Source: Termitomyces sp. T153
Lineage: Eukaryota; Basidiomycota; Agaricomycetes; Agaricales; Lyophyllaceae
Length of the DNA: 64,000 nucleotides
Direction: 5' to 3'
Assembly (NCBI GenBank): GCA_018296165.2
Contig: JACKQL020000040.1
Location: forward strand, 310,001 to 374,000
The notes beneath the pieces were generated by a model. That model was not told the origin of the DNA. It did no database searches and worked only from the letters and a program-made list of their open reading frames with translations. Of this stretch, positions 24,739 through 36,526 are shown piece by piece. Made by a program: the position numbers and the translations under genes. Numbering within the stretch: position 1 is the stretch's first letter; each line of letters starts with the position of its first letter.

Positions 24739-25690
24739 TCATCTAGCCACATTGCTCTGGAATGCATTGCATGCCCTTTCTCTTGCTACAATATTGATAG
24801 TCAGAGTGACTTTGGGGTAAGTCTGTGTCAAAGACACTGGTTTGGATCTGTCCATGAGGCTGGAGATTGGGATTTTCATTTGGAATGCAAGTTCCATAGG
24901 ATCTCCATCTTGTTTGTCATTAGTGTTGCCCAGGTCCAAAAGAGTAGCAATAGATGCTACTCTCACAAACACATGAGGAACTGGCTTAGCTGGCTCCTTG
25001 CACTTGTGAGCAGAGGGACCCATTTTTCCACACTTGTAGCAAGTAGTGAATTGACCAGCACTCTTACTTGTCTTGCCTGATGCAATTTCCTTGATTTTAT
25101 TGTTCAAAGTGATTCATCACCACTTGAACAGCACAGCTGGGCTTAGAAGTTGCTTTTGCTTCTCCAAGCCGGAGGGCCTGCAGATGAAGAGCTGGCTTCA
25201 AGGCTGGCCTCTTCAACCCTTATGAGGAATCACATCAGATGCATGCCCTGTCTGCTCAATCAGCACAATCCCAATTTTGGAAGACCAAACCAAGGACTTT
25301 GATCTCCCTGATACACCCTTCAAGCTGTGCACTCAATAGTGTGCAGCTGTCTTAGTGAAGTTCTCATAGGCTTTCACCTATAAGACATACTCCTCAACAG
25401 TGTTCACTTTTAGAGCTACTTTCCTGAGCATACATATGGGAAAGAATCCCTTCCAGGAAATGCTTGCAAGTTATGAATTTATCAGGAAAGACAGCCATGG
25501 CTTGAGCATGGTTGAGCAAGGCCTAATAGAAGCCTTGCACTCCCTCTTCAGCAACATATACTGCATTGCAGAATGCATCATTAGTGTCTTGCATCATCAA
25601 GGTTGTACAAATTGATTGTACAATCCAAGGATCACATCCTCAACATTCCAGTGAGATTGTGTCCTCTTGACAGGAATAACATTTCACAAG
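24739..25690 (-). pseudogene. decayed Ty3/gypsy Gag with zinc knuckle
   Basis: Minus-strand translation, with stops and frameshifts, gives WNVEDVILGLYNQFVQP, HAQAMAVFPD-like and VNTVEEYV-like blocks typical of the retrotransposon-gag domain of fungal Ty3/gypsy elements. An open 122-codon segment (25107-24739) carries a knuckle-like CYKCGKMGPSAHKC. The knuckle spacing is altered from the usual C-x2-C-x4-H-x4-C. No protease or pol follows. Inactive remnant. Confidence 0.7.
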
Positions 25691-26777
25691 TACTCCTTAA
25701 ATGAAGTAGCTGATGAGAGAAAGTTCATCAGGATGAGGACCTTTTTGCTGTCACACACCTCTCCACTATACTTGTAGGGGATGCTAGCCATTAGTAACCC
25801 AAGCAACCATCAGCTGCAACCTGACTCTCAGGTCAGTACAAGTAACATGTGAGCTGTCTGCAAAGTGCTGTATGCAAGGAGCAAGTGTCCAACAAGAGAA
25901 AAGGCAGAGGGAAAGGCAGAGGGAAAGGGACCACACTGGCCAGGTTTACAGTCCCACTAATGACTAGACCTAGAGACACTGCTATTGCTGTGACTGGAGG
26001 TCCCATCCATCAGTCCATGTTATATACTATATCTGCTAGTGTTATGACTACTAGCCAATGACTCAGATGCAGCTACTGACTATGAGCTACTCACAAAGTA
26101 AATAAGAGGTATGTAAGTGACAACAATTAGCTGATGATGTCAAGACAAAGCAGGTGATCAAGCATGATAAATAGAGTGGGTCAAAAGACCTACTAACCTG
26201 TCAGGAGGCTGATGCTTAGACTGAAGGTGAGTAGGACAAACCAAAGGTGAGTAGGATATGGCAGAGTGTTGCAATCCCACCACAGCACCAAAAGAAGACA
26301 ATGGGCAAAATTGGCATATAAAGACTGACCCAAACCATCAGCACCCTCAGTTGCTTGCACAAAGACTGAGGGTGAGTGTAGTTTACAATTACATGACTCA
26401 AACAATACACTTATAATACCATACAGACTTACTTAGATTTGTGCTGTATAGGTATGCATTAAATACAGTCAATTGCACAAAGTCTGTGACATTTGTGCTG
26501 TATAGGATTGAGCTTCTAACACAGGGTGGCCCAGTATACAGCTAGATAGAGTCCTGAAGTCCTGAGGCTAAGCCCAGAAAGGGTTGAACACAGTTCAAAG
26601 ACTAGTCTTTGACTATTACTGTGCATCACACAATGTGTTGGGCTTTGTGTTGGGCCAGGAACCACTCTTCACATGGTCCAGGGCCCAGGCACCAAACCCC
26701 TTTATATAGAAAACAATGAACAAACTCTTGTATATAATGATATATTTGGATTATGTATGGACAGTACCCTCAGTTGA

Positions 26778-27008
26778 TTATACAAGGCTGAGGGGTGAGC
26801 ATCTCCAACTTCCATGTTGCCTTTTGCTCCTCCTTTCATAGCTTAGGCACAGTGCTTTGAGGATGCATGAGTCCCACTTAAGTAGTTTAATGGTAGTGAC
26901 AGAGGGCATACCTGGAACTAAGTCAGATTTTGCCATATCTATGATTGTTTTGTAGTTGGCATGAAGGTGATGATGTCTGCCTAGCTGCCATGCAAAGAAT
27001 ACAAACAA
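26778..27008 (-). pseudogene. copia GAG-pre-integrase fragment
   Basis: The minus-strand frame reads WQLGRHHHLHANYKTIIDMA, LVPGMPSVTT and KWDSCIL. This resembles the copia GAG-pre-integrase block (W-H-R-R-L-G-H ... CDSCILGK). It is opposite in orientation to the copia RT at 27.4-28.4 kb, so it comes from a separate insertion or an inversion. Confidence 0.6.
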
Positions 27009-27378
27009 CTACCAGGTTTGCAAGTAGTGTATAAATGGATGATAAGAAATGAGAGTACAAGCCAAGCAAGGTCCTAGAGAGCCTGGTTTATTAGAGGTGT
27101 TTAAAGAGGAAGAGGACTTGAGATATGTACAAAATAGGCTGTAAAGCCTTTGTCTTAATATTGGTCAAGCATAATCCCAAAATATACACATGTTAATCAA
27201 ATGTTTACTGGTGGGCTATGCACAGAACTCTAAAGCCTACAGATGCTATAAGAGGATGACCAGGTGGCCAAAAGGTAAGGACCAGACACCCTTCTTTTAA
27301 AATAAATGTGATAGACATGTAAATGCAGTCAGATTCAAAGTCAGTCCAGTATTTTGAGGATATGAGCAGGTTTACAGC

Positions 27379-28440
27379 ACCAAGACTACCTCACCAACTG
27401 CACACATGGAATTGTGGCACATTCTACTCTACTTAGCATCCACAAACAGATGGTACACCATCCAGATTGATGTCAAGATGCCATTTCTCTATGGAGTTCT
27501 TTCCAACTATAAAGTGCAATTCATGAAACAACCAGAGAACCTCAAAGAAGGGGATGAGCATTGGGTATGGATGCTGTGTGTGTTGTATGGAATGAAACAA
27601 GCTGGATGGATATGAGATAAGAACATGAACATTAATATGGAATTATAGGGGTTCAAGTGTCCTCTATATGAGTCCTGCATCTATCATAGTCACTGACCAG
27701 GGCACAATCATTGCAGCAGTACACATCAATGATTTCTTATCAATTTCCATCAGAAAAAAATAAAACAACTGCTTTAGAATCAAATGCATCAATTCTGGAC
27801 TATCTCCAATCTGGGGTTACCATGTTTTATTGTTGGCATTGTGGTAGAATGGGACCATGCAAATAATTTGGTAAAACTCTTGCAAACTGCACTTGTCAAC
27901 AAGATCATGAATCAGTTTTGCCAGAAAGATGCAATACCACTCCCTGCCAATGGTTCCAGATCCAAGCTTAGATGGATAGATCACAAGTCTCTACCTTAGG
28001 AGTAGTGAGTGCATGCTGAAATGCACTCCTTATTGTCCATTAGTTGGCTGTCTTCTCTATGTAGCAATCTTGATGTACCCAAATATCATCACCTTTGAGG
28101 CAACAACTTATCCAATACATCAATTGTTATGGGACTGTTTACTAGAACACAGCAATACACTTAGTTTGCTACTTGAAGGGAGCTTTCAACCTTCAACTCC
28201 ATCTCAGTCAATCACAAGATGATATCAAGTTCACAAGCTTCACTAATTCAGACTGAGACTGGGCCACATGTCCCAACGCAAGGCACAGTGTCAGTGGATA
28301 TGTTTGGAATCATGTTTGAGTCAAACATGTTGACATTGAATATAACTTATGAGTACAATCAAATGAGCTAATGCTATGACAAATTGTATCAAAAGAAAAC
28401 ACAGTCAACATATTCACTAATGTGCCTTGCCTGCTCTTGC
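27379..28440 (+). pseudogene. decayed Ty1/copia reverse transcriptase/RNase H
   Basis: Successive frames give RVT_2-type blocks: IQIDVKMPFLYGVL and VLYGMKQAGW (27406-27615), then ESCIYH and AAVHINDFLSI, then WTISNLGLPCFIVGIVVEWD (27784-27999). They continue with LVGCLLYVAILMYPNI and an RNase H tail (KHVDIEYNL, NTVNIFTN). Order and strand are right for a copia pol 3' half, but several stops and shifts separate the blocks. Upstream protease/integrase parts are missing here. Confidence 0.8.
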
Positions 28441-28476
28441 CAGGTTTACTTGCAGAGTGATCATCCCCTTACAGGT
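28424..28476 (+). repeat. 53-bp direct repeat, copy 1
   Basis: It starts gtgccttgcctgctcttgc and ends gatcatccccttacag, at the very 3' end of the copia pol remnant. A near-identical copy (differences in the middle only) is at about 30083-30135, 1.66 kb downstream on the same strand. Confidence 0.8.
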
Positions 28477-28493
28477 TATTTGGTCCCCTATGC

Positions 28494-29602
28494 TGTCACA
28501 ATCCTACCCTCTACTATGTCTAACAACTTTGACTTTGACTCTACCTCTCCAACTTGCTCCCCTATGGCAGTCCCCTTGGCTTGTCTACCCAGCATCACTT
28601 CTGGTACTCCCCCAGTTCCTGGAACTGGGCCTGGTCAGACCCTTCATCTGGATGCCAACTGGCACTCAATTCTACAGCAGATGCAACTGACTATTTTTGC
28701 TGTCAAAAGCCAACTAGCTACCTTGGAGGAAGGGCACTCTGTCACTGCTGCCCAAACTGCTCCTCAGCATAAGTCATGCTCCAGTGGCTAAGCACTCTGC
28801 TCCTCCAGGCCAACCTAAGCCTGCTGAGTTGTCCAAACCTCCTACTGCATCCCCCTCTTGTATTCCCTGATGAGTGGTGCACTCTAATTCTAGCATTCCC
28901 CTGGCCATTCCTCTTGCTTGGGATCTTCCTCCTATGGACAGTAAAACCCCTCATTACAAATGCAATCTGGAGCTCTCCAGCTCTTTAGTTGTCCATGTCA
29001 TTGGGCATCAGAGGTGGGGCCTTAAACAAGCCCATGATCTATTCAGTGCCTGGGGGATGGCTTTCACAGTTGGTCTGGCTGAGGATGATGGACACCAGTG
29101 TGTCACTATCTGAGGTACCTATGAGCAGACTGGTGAAGCCCTCATAGTCTTTGGAAATCACATTGCCATGCAGCATGTGTATACACTGTGGAAGCAGTGC
29201 TCAGGCAAGACTGTGCTAGCCCTTGCTCAGCCTGCCCCTTCTCAGGATCCCACATTGTCCACCCCTCAATACTCTACCCAGCAGCCCCAACCTCCTTTTT
29301 CTACTCTATCAACTGCCATTGCTTCCTCTATAACAGTAATGTTCACTGCTGCTACTCCCTCTACTCAGAGCAGGCCCACTCCTTGGGCAGCTGGCTCTCC
29401 AATGGCAACTGGAACTCTGATAACCATCATGCCAACTTCACTAGCCCCTGGCTTTCCAATGGATACTAGCTCACTAATGACCCTCTCTACACCAGTGCTT
29501 GATTTGTCAGCCCTCATTATTTCTTACACCTTGAGGCTTTACTCTCAGGGCACTCTGGCACCACACAGCACTAACACTGCTCAACACTCTCACCCTCAAT
29601 GA
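28494..29602 (+). pseudogene. Gag-like region of an unassigned retroelement
   Basis: An open frame to about 28791 encodes a Ser/Thr/Pro-rich N-terminus and a helical segment (WHSILQQMQLTIFAVKSQLA). Further pieces in other frames include VIGHQRWGLKQAHDLFSAWG and LVIFGNHIAMQHVYTLWKQC, then a Ser/Thr/Pro-rich tail to 29602. Position between two copies of a pol-end repeat suggests Gag of a neighbouring element. Family not certain; at least two frame breaks. Confidence 0.4.
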
Positions 29603-30980
29603 GGGGGCTGAACACTGTTCATCAAGGCAATGAACTCTAAGGAGAAGGTGATGTAAGGGGACATCTGCTTTAGGTCTGTAAATCTGTTCAACTCCATTCT
29701 GGGCTTAGTCCAAGGATGATCCATCATTCTAGCTCATCTGACATACTGCCTGTCATGCCCTGCACCCTTCTGTCCCCATTGATTGCCTTCCATGAATCAC
29801 ATGCTCAGACATCACTCAGTATAGATTAATTGTTAGCCATGCTTCCATACATACTGCCAGCAGATGAAGTAGTTATATTAGTCATCATTTCTAGCAATGT
29901 AATATATAGGATGGTCTGCAGGATAGAAGAGCCTCATACTAAACAATAGCAGTGTTCACCAAATCTATTCATTGATCCAACTGCAAGATCCCCCAGTGAT
30001 ATCTCCATGCTCAGCTCACTGTGCTCATCCTCTGCCCAATTCCTGGTTGCTCTGGTGCCCTCTCAACTCTCACTTGTTGCCTGTGCCTTGCCTGCTCTTG
30101 CTGGGTTTACCTGCAGAGTGATCATCCCCTTACAGTCCTTCAACTTAGTTAATTATATAAGACTGAGGTATCATACTCACATTGTTGGTCAACTCAGTCC
30201 ACTATCTGGATTCTAACAGGCCAGTGCATAAAATATGCAAATGTTCATCAGCCAGTCCTCAAATTTGCTGAACTTGGCTGAATCAGCATAGGGTGCAATT
30301 GTCTCTGCTGGGTTACTCCTTTGAGGCTTAAGTCCATCTGAAAATACCAACCAGACTGCAAGCAATTGCTCAACCACCACTTTCAGACAATGTCATCAGC
30401 AAAAGGGTGCTTTCAATATTTGGCCATGTATGGCCTGGGACCTGATATTTGATAGAGACATCAATTCAAGACAATAGATAGCAATGTAAATAAAAAGTCA
30501 AAAATCATGGTTAATAAAATCCAAATCTCAGCCTAGTTAAAAAAATATATATTATAAAACATTCTCAATTTCTCAAATCATGTAATATCAAATCCCAGAA
30601 TTTTATCAGGCTAGCATGACTGTATCAGACCATATCATATTGTCACCATGATGATTTTTTTTTCACTTTGGTATTGTATATGCCTCTCTGAATGCTTTTA
30701 TAATACTATTTTAACTCATAATGTCAACTTACTGCTATCTGCATTGATTCTTGGATTAATCTGCTTGAAACATTGAATGAAATCTATTTCACATGAGAAT
30801 ATGAGTTGATTGGGATTTGAGTTATTCATGCTCAAAGATATTGAAATATCTTTCTTGGATTGCCTAAATATCCTGAGCAGGTCTGATTTATCATTAGATT
30901 CTGAGTAGCAGAATATATGTATGTCAGCTCACCTGCTCAAAACTACAAGGCTCCAAAGCCAATGATTTTTCAAAGCATTC
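29603..30980. other. CpG-poor repeat DNA with second 53-bp repeat copy
   Basis: It contains the second copy of the 53-bp direct repeat (about 30083-30135). Otherwise AT-rich, CpG-free sequence with no supported gene. Confidence 0.6.
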
Positions 30981-30982
30981 TC

Positions 30983-31832
30983 CTTGACTCCCATCATTTT
31001 CATTGTCATCAGCTCCCAGACCATCTCCCTCATAGTCATTCTCTTAATTTGAATGATCTTCTTCAAATAGATCTTTTTGAGTCAGTCCAACTGTGTCAGG
31101 CTTGGCTGGATTATCAACCAGCTCCACCTCTAAATCCTGGGAACTTAAATCTGTTTTGTCTGCAAAATATACCTTTTTCATATCTCTTTGCAAGGCATAT
31201 ATTGTTCTTTGTGTCATTTGATGTCCAATTCCACCACCAATAAAATGTACAAACATATCCCTGTCAGCAAATCTAAAGCCTGATGTCAGTGCATGTTATG
31301 AATCATAGACTAATTCATATGATAACAGATAATACATATCATCCTCCTCTTTCTGTCATGCCATTGATGGACCCATTAAATCATTTGTAACTTTACTTGT
31401 AAATTGTGGAATAAGATGGACTCCATGTAAAACATTAGCAGGATCAATGAATTCAAATGCATCATCACCCTCCATGAAATCAATCTGATATATGCATTTG
31501 GCAGCCAGACCAGACTTGGCCTCATAGTCAAATCCATAGCAATAACTCCAGAGAAATTCTAGTTGTCAAAATCCTTCTCCACTGCTAGAAATTTGTATCA
31601 TGGCATGGTAGATTTTCACAACCCAGTAGTACTAGTATGGGTGAAAGCCACAATCATCCTCAGCAGCAAGAATCATAACATCAGATTGTTGACAAGGATT
31701 GATAGTGTCTTGATCATATTGATTGTCATATGTGGTGTAGTTGATGCTCAATGTCTTGTGCTCATAGATCACTTGATCCTAGGAGCTAACTGGAAGTTCA
31801 TCTCAGAAAGCTCTATCATCATGGTACCCCAG
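30983..31832 (-). pseudogene. NYTTYD-family repeat-borne protein, 3' part (split by LTR)
   Basis: Minus-strand blocks read YEHKTLSINYTTYDN, YDQDTINP, QSDVMILA, FLWSYCYGFDYEAKSG, FIDPANVLHGVHLIPQF and RDMFVHFIGGGIGH, interrupted by stops. The same family appears at 6399-7135. The RDMF...GGGIGH tail is a hallmark of a widespread Agaricomycete repeat-associated protein of unknown function. The solo LTR at 31833-33090 is inserted just upstream of INYTTYD; flanking sequence resumes at 33091. Confidence 0.6.
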
Positions 31833-33090
31833 TGTCAGGTTCCACTGACCACAGGGGCTCAGCTACACTGGGTGAATCCTTACTAGGCAGATGTGATATC
31901 CTACACTAATAACTGGGCATTTGGAGAGGGTCTATATGTTGGGGACTTGTGAGGGTAAGTGATGGGGAGTGATTTGAACAAGTCTGGGATGGTCTGGAGA
32001 AGTCTAAGACAAGTTGCGGGGGAAGGGTTGGGCTTGAAGAAGTGGCAGGTACAAGTCCAGAAGTGAGCATTGAAGGTGTGGGGTAAGTGGAGGCTATGTG
32101 AGTGATGGGAGCAGAGGCTATGCGAGTGATGGGAGTGGAGGCTATGTGAGTGATGGGAGCAGAGGCTATGTGAGTGATGGGAGCAGAGGCTATGTGAGTG
32201 ATGGGAGTGGAGGCTACATGAGTGATGGGAGCAGAGCCAGAGCTTGATGGGGGATCAATGGATGTTGATGGATTTTGTGCCCAAGCAAATAGCAAGGTCT
32301 AGAGTTGGTTTAAAGAATGTTTGAGTTCATAATTGTAAGCACAGAGTTTGTAAAGGCATTAGGGTTGAAAGGACTTGAACACAATAATGGAAACAGAGTC
32401 AAAGGAGACAAGACGGAGTCAAGACAAGATTGAGATGAGAACAAAAATAGATTCAAGTGGAGATATGAAATGATAACAAGACAATAATGGAAATAGAGAT
32501 GAGACAAGACTGGGAGACTGAGAGGGAAGGAAATGTAACATGGAACACAAAACATGAGACAGAAACAATCAGACCATAGGTAATGTTAAGCAATATCAAG
32601 ACTAGAGTATGAGGTGCTCCTCTATGACTTATATACTGACTACTGGAGAGCTCTGGGGGACAGTGGGTGTGGTGGCAGGGCTTGTCAGAGCCATGCAGAG
32701 TCAACAGGTGTCAGTTGTGATCAGGGGATGGGCTGCAGTGATATTCTGATGGGATCAATTGAGGATGTGGGCTGTTCTGGGGTTGACATGATGCTCCAGA
32801 GTAGGTTGGGTGAATCAGAGAGATGAGTTGGTGATGTGTGCTGGAGTCAGGAACAGTGGGGGAGGGTCCCAGGGGCTCAGGAGAGTCAATGGAAGCATTG
32901 ATGGCTGCAGAGAAGGCATCAGAGTTAGCTGGGAGGCCATCAGGGTTTGCTGGAGAAGTGTCAGAGTTGTCCGGAGTAGGCATCGTAGGTTGACAAAGGT
33001 TGGGGGAGTTTGAGGGGACATTGGGGGTAACTCTGGAGAAGCAAGCAGGTTGGGAACAATGTTTGGGGGTCCAGGGAGTGGGTCATGACA
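31833..33090 (-). mobile_element. solo LTR with 5-bp TSD CCCAG
   Basis: On the plus strand it runs TGTCAGGTTCC...GGTCATGACA, the reverse complement of the LTR family found at 55.9-60.2 kb. CCCAG occurs directly outside both ends (31828-31832 and 33091-33095), a perfect target-site duplication. Length is 1258 bp, longer than its relatives because of a 24-bp minisatellite. A TATA-like tatata/cttatatactgact tract is conserved with the other copies. Confidence 0.92.
32089..32240 (-). repeat. 24-bp minisatellite inside the solo LTR
   Basis: About six tandem copies of a unit like gtgatgggagcagaggctat-gtga. In the LTR sense strand this repeats an eight-residue-equivalent unit. The related LTRs at 55.9-60.2 kb hold about one unit, so the array expanded in this copy. 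Confidence 0.85.
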
Positions 33091-33329
33091 CCCAGTATAT
33101 CCCACATTGGGTCCCTTCTGCTAAATTTATGTTTCACAATGACAGAGATGATTTGCAATTATTTTCCATCAGCCAGACTTACTCCAATATTACAGCCTCC
33201 CTGCTTCCCTGCAATGCACATGCCCAGATATTCCAAGTAATCCATTATTCCTATGGTACCTCATGACTAACTATATATGCCCAAGTATTCTAACTGACTT
33301 TTTGCTGATGACTGTGCATCATCTGTTGT

Positions 33330-33517
33330 GATATTCATATGTTCCTTCCACTCCAAGGCAAAGCATCCACAATCTGCAGTTGCCTGTCTTGGAGGCTTGA
33401 CATCCTTTTCATATGAGACAGCCTGATATTCATGGGTTTCTTCCAAGATGGGCAAAGCATCTACAATCTGCAGTTGCCTGTCTGGGAGGCTGGACATTAT
33501 TTTCATATGAGACAGCC
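33330..33517. repeat. 94-bp tandem duplication
   Basis: The core 33357-33423 (ggcaaagcatccacaatctg...gagacagcc) recurs at 33451-33517 with few differences. The preceding gatattcat...ttcc blocks match as well, giving a period of 94 bp. It lies at the edge of the CpG-poor island. Confidence 0.8.
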
Positions 33518-35441
33518 ATTCTGCAAACACAGAGATCCAGGATTTCAGTGTGCTTTCTCTATGTATGAACATACTTCCCGAGAAGGAAACAGATAAGATT
33601 CATCAGTAAGGTTAGATATCCAAATAAGGAAAAAGGGCCCATATACACTTTTTGGTTGGAAAAAAAAAATCAAACTTAACCATGATGAAAATCTGTTGCG
33701 TCCAGTTCAAAGGGATGGTTGAAAAGAGTTAATTTTGAGAGTTTGAGAAAATCGAATATATATTTTGATTGAGCAGATATCCATTTCAAAATTTGATGGT
33801 CGGAGTTGATTTGAGCGTTTTTGCACACTGTATGGAGATGGAAAAGGCTTGTCAATTTTTTATTGATCGTGAAGCTGACTTCGGCCAATCAAGATTCATA
33901 GTCCGCACCAGAACGCTTTGACTTTCTGCTTTCACGATCCCTGCCAAACTAGTGGTCGAAGCTGTCCAGTTAGATATATATCATCAAGCTCAGGGCTCCC
34001 AAATTCTAATACTCGTGGTTGGGGACTTGATCCCTGCTTTCAACATTGTGAAAGCCACGGACTCGTAGGGGCACTAAAGCCAGTGATGCCCACTCCCTCC
34101 GGTGAGCCCTGCTACCAATCGTATAAACAACCTCACGGAACTAAATTGGCTTGTGATTAGTCTTGCGAAGCTGTGCTTATCAATCTAGAACCATACTTAT
34201 CATACAGTACTTACGCAGACATGCCTGGGAAACTGCCGAATGTCAGGAGGGAAAGAAGGTGCACCGAAAAACCTCATAGAACCCAGCCTCGTTCTTTGCA
34301 AACCATCGAGCTCTCTCTTAGAAAGTACCTCTCAACATCCATCCAACCTGTGGAAGCGCTTTCAGCAGGGAAATAAGACTGAAAAGATTTCCACTTTGTG
34401 TGCTCCAAACGCCCTAAGATATCTAGGGTCTAAAACATATTCTACGTAGAAGAAATTGCGTATTGTGAATTTTCTGGGGCCTATGCAGGCCTTGTACATC
34501 GGTGCGAAAATCACTCTAACCTTCGTTTCGAGATTCCTCTAGGAAGCGAAGCCTTTGCTATCGCTACACCACCATTGGTACAAGCCATGCCAAAAACATA
34601 TCTGCTGAGGTCAAGGTTGGAGTAGTCTGTTCGTTGTCAGCATCCGTTGACACCACCACATACTCTAACTATGTTGGCAATTTGTTCTTAATCAGTGTAC
34701 ACACAACTCGCCAATCCCGTGGATCACAAAAGATTACTATTAGAACTGACGGATTCAACCCCTTCCATTTCCCCGCCTCCATTTAGGGATGTTAAGGAAT
34801 TCCTATTCTACCCGAAGAACGGCACTATTACGCAATCAAACTCATGCCAGTTCCCTCATCGAAGACTGGTCGGGTCTGTGCTAATAGGTAACCAGAGACG
34901 AACATAGGTCTTGTTGCGGCGAGTATAGATCTTACTGCGGCGAGCATAGGTCTCATTGCGGCGAGCATAGGTCTTTGTCTTCATTACGATGGATTCCAAA
35001 TAAACTCGGACAGAGAGCGTCGTGACAATGCTGTCATCCAAATTCCAAGACCTCGCTCAAAACTTAGGTGCCGCTACTGCGGCGTTCTAAGTAAACCCAT
35101 CGTCACACCTGATAAGTACGAGCGTTTTCACGAAATGCTTAGAGCGAGTCGGAGTTATGTGCTCATTTGACTTACCCTAGTAATGAATACTATGACTAGT
35201 CACACCCCTGGAAGCTCCGACGATCCGAGCGGGATAAGATACACCCGTGACACAATGGATGGAGATAGAAGTATTTGGGTAAGAAGCGGTTGAGAGCAAC
35301 GAGCATGGCAGGATTCCTTCGTGAGAAATTCCGGTCTAACTGATTTTATTTATCCAGGTCAGATTTGAGGTGCACAGCATCGTACTTTGTACTACTGAAC
35401 ACGCTTTCTAGTCGCGTGTTTCAAATTTTCTTCTACCCACT
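33518..35441. other. intergenic, no supported gene
   Basis: CpG content returns to normal near 33.7 kb. No gene is supported. The only structure is the 21-bp tandem repeat at 34907-34976. Confidence 0.5.
34907..34976. repeat. 21-bp tandem repeat, about 3.3 copies
   Basis: Units ggtcttgttgcggcgagtata, gatcttactgcggcgagcata and ggtctcattgcggcgagcata are followed by a partial copy. The minus-strand reading is an open heptad (TYARRN-like), but no gene context supports translation. Confidence 0.8.
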
Positions 35442-36338
35442 ATGGCCCATGCTCGGTACATCACTAGTATCCCCACTCAAAAGGTCCACTCTTCTTTCAA
35501 TTCCAAAGAGGCCAACGTCGTGCTCTGCTCGGCAGAGGGCACATTTTACCGCATTCCGTCATTTGTACTGCGAAGTACCACAGGATACTTTCGCGCAATT
35601 CTGCCCCCTGGGCCACCACCACCATTCGAGCAGCCTCCCAGCGGCCAAGGACAAGTTACAGACCCAATTATGGTGAACGAGAAAGACGTCGTCTTGGAAA
35701 GATTACTTCGTCTCATCAGTGGGCTAGAAACACCAATGTGGGAGTCATTTGACGAGTTGGATGCAGTGATGTCGCTCGCGGAGAAGTGGGACGCCAAAGG
35801 TTTGATGTGTCTCATACGAGCCGCGGTGACGGCGCCCAGGTTCCTTGCGGAGCCTCTTCGATTATACGTGATGGCGACCCGATTTGGCTGGGAACACGAA
35901 GCCAAGCTTGCATCCACCCATACATTAAAGCTATCCATTTATGACGAAGAGCACGCGGAGCAGCTCCAGCGTCTTTCTGCTAAACATTTGATGGCTATCT
36001 TGAGTTTCCATCGTCGTCGAAGGGATTTATTCATGACATTTCTCGACACCGCAGAGGCGTTCAATGCGGGAAACGACCCAGATCGATACTGCTCTGAGTG
36101 TGGAGAGAAGGTGAACAATCACAGTTGGCGAGAGCTCAAAGCAAGGATGTTTCTCGAGATGGATCTGCGACCACTAGGTGACACTCTGCTGAGTTTGGAC
36201 ATGGAAGATTGGCGGGAGTCTATTGCATGCTGGAGTGCAAAGTGCCGTAATGAAAAATGTGGAATGTTGCATTTTGATAGATCGGCCACATTGCGCGCTA
36301 TCCAGGACTACCTCGACCAGTTACCTTTGACAGTGTAG
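35442..36338 (+). CDS. BTB/POZ-domain protein, intronless (paralogue 2)
   Basis: A single 298-aa open frame. The BTB part is shown by ANVVLCSAEGTFYRIPSFVLRST, VLERLLRLISGLETPMWESFDEL and RLYVMATRFGWEHEAKLA. The C-terminal part has CSECGEKVNNHSWRELK and CRNEKCGMLHFDRSATLRA, a Cys pattern likely to bind metal. It matches the gene at 22396-23409 throughout, but lacks that gene's intron: the homologous point (AGN-DPDRYCSEC) is continuous. The ~12 kb between them is mostly TE island, so the pair could be tandem duplicates pushed apart. Role unknown. Confidence 0.88.
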   Translation: MAHARYITSIPTQKVHSSFNSKEANVVLCSAEGTFYRIPSFVLRSTTGYFRAILPPGPPPPFEQPPSGQGQVTDPIMVNEKDVVLERLLRLISGLETPMWESFDELDAVMSLAEKWDAKGLMCLIRAAVTAPRFLAEPLRLYVMATRFGWEHEAKLASTHTLKLSIYDEEHAEQLQRLSAKHLMAILSFHRRRRDLFMTFLDTAEAFNAGNDPDRYCSECGEKVNNHSWRELKARMFLEMDLRPLGDTLLSLDMEDWRESIACWSAKCRNEKCGMLHFDRSATLRAIQDYLDQLPLTV

Positions 36339-36526
36339 CTAGCCAAATCTATTCAGAAAAAATCACTTTCGCAGCGTACGAGGCATCTATGTTTATTTCC
36401 TTCTCTCTATGCAAATAATATGAATAGGTCGATAAAAATAGAATGGTGATGACCATATATGGTTATAGCTACCAATCTCAAGTGATCGCAAATTTTTTCT
36501 GATCAAACCAAGATTAAACCATCATA

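Noticed and set aside
32089..32240. Regular 24-bp direct repeats resembling a CRISPR array
   Set aside because: Units are contiguous with no unique spacers, the genome is eukaryotic, and the array lies inside an LTR; it is a minisatellite.
34856..35041. Minus-strand open frame with repeated TYARRN-like heptads
   Set aside because: It is simply the translation of a 21-bp tandem repeat (a multiple of three); there is no start context, conserved domain or splicing.
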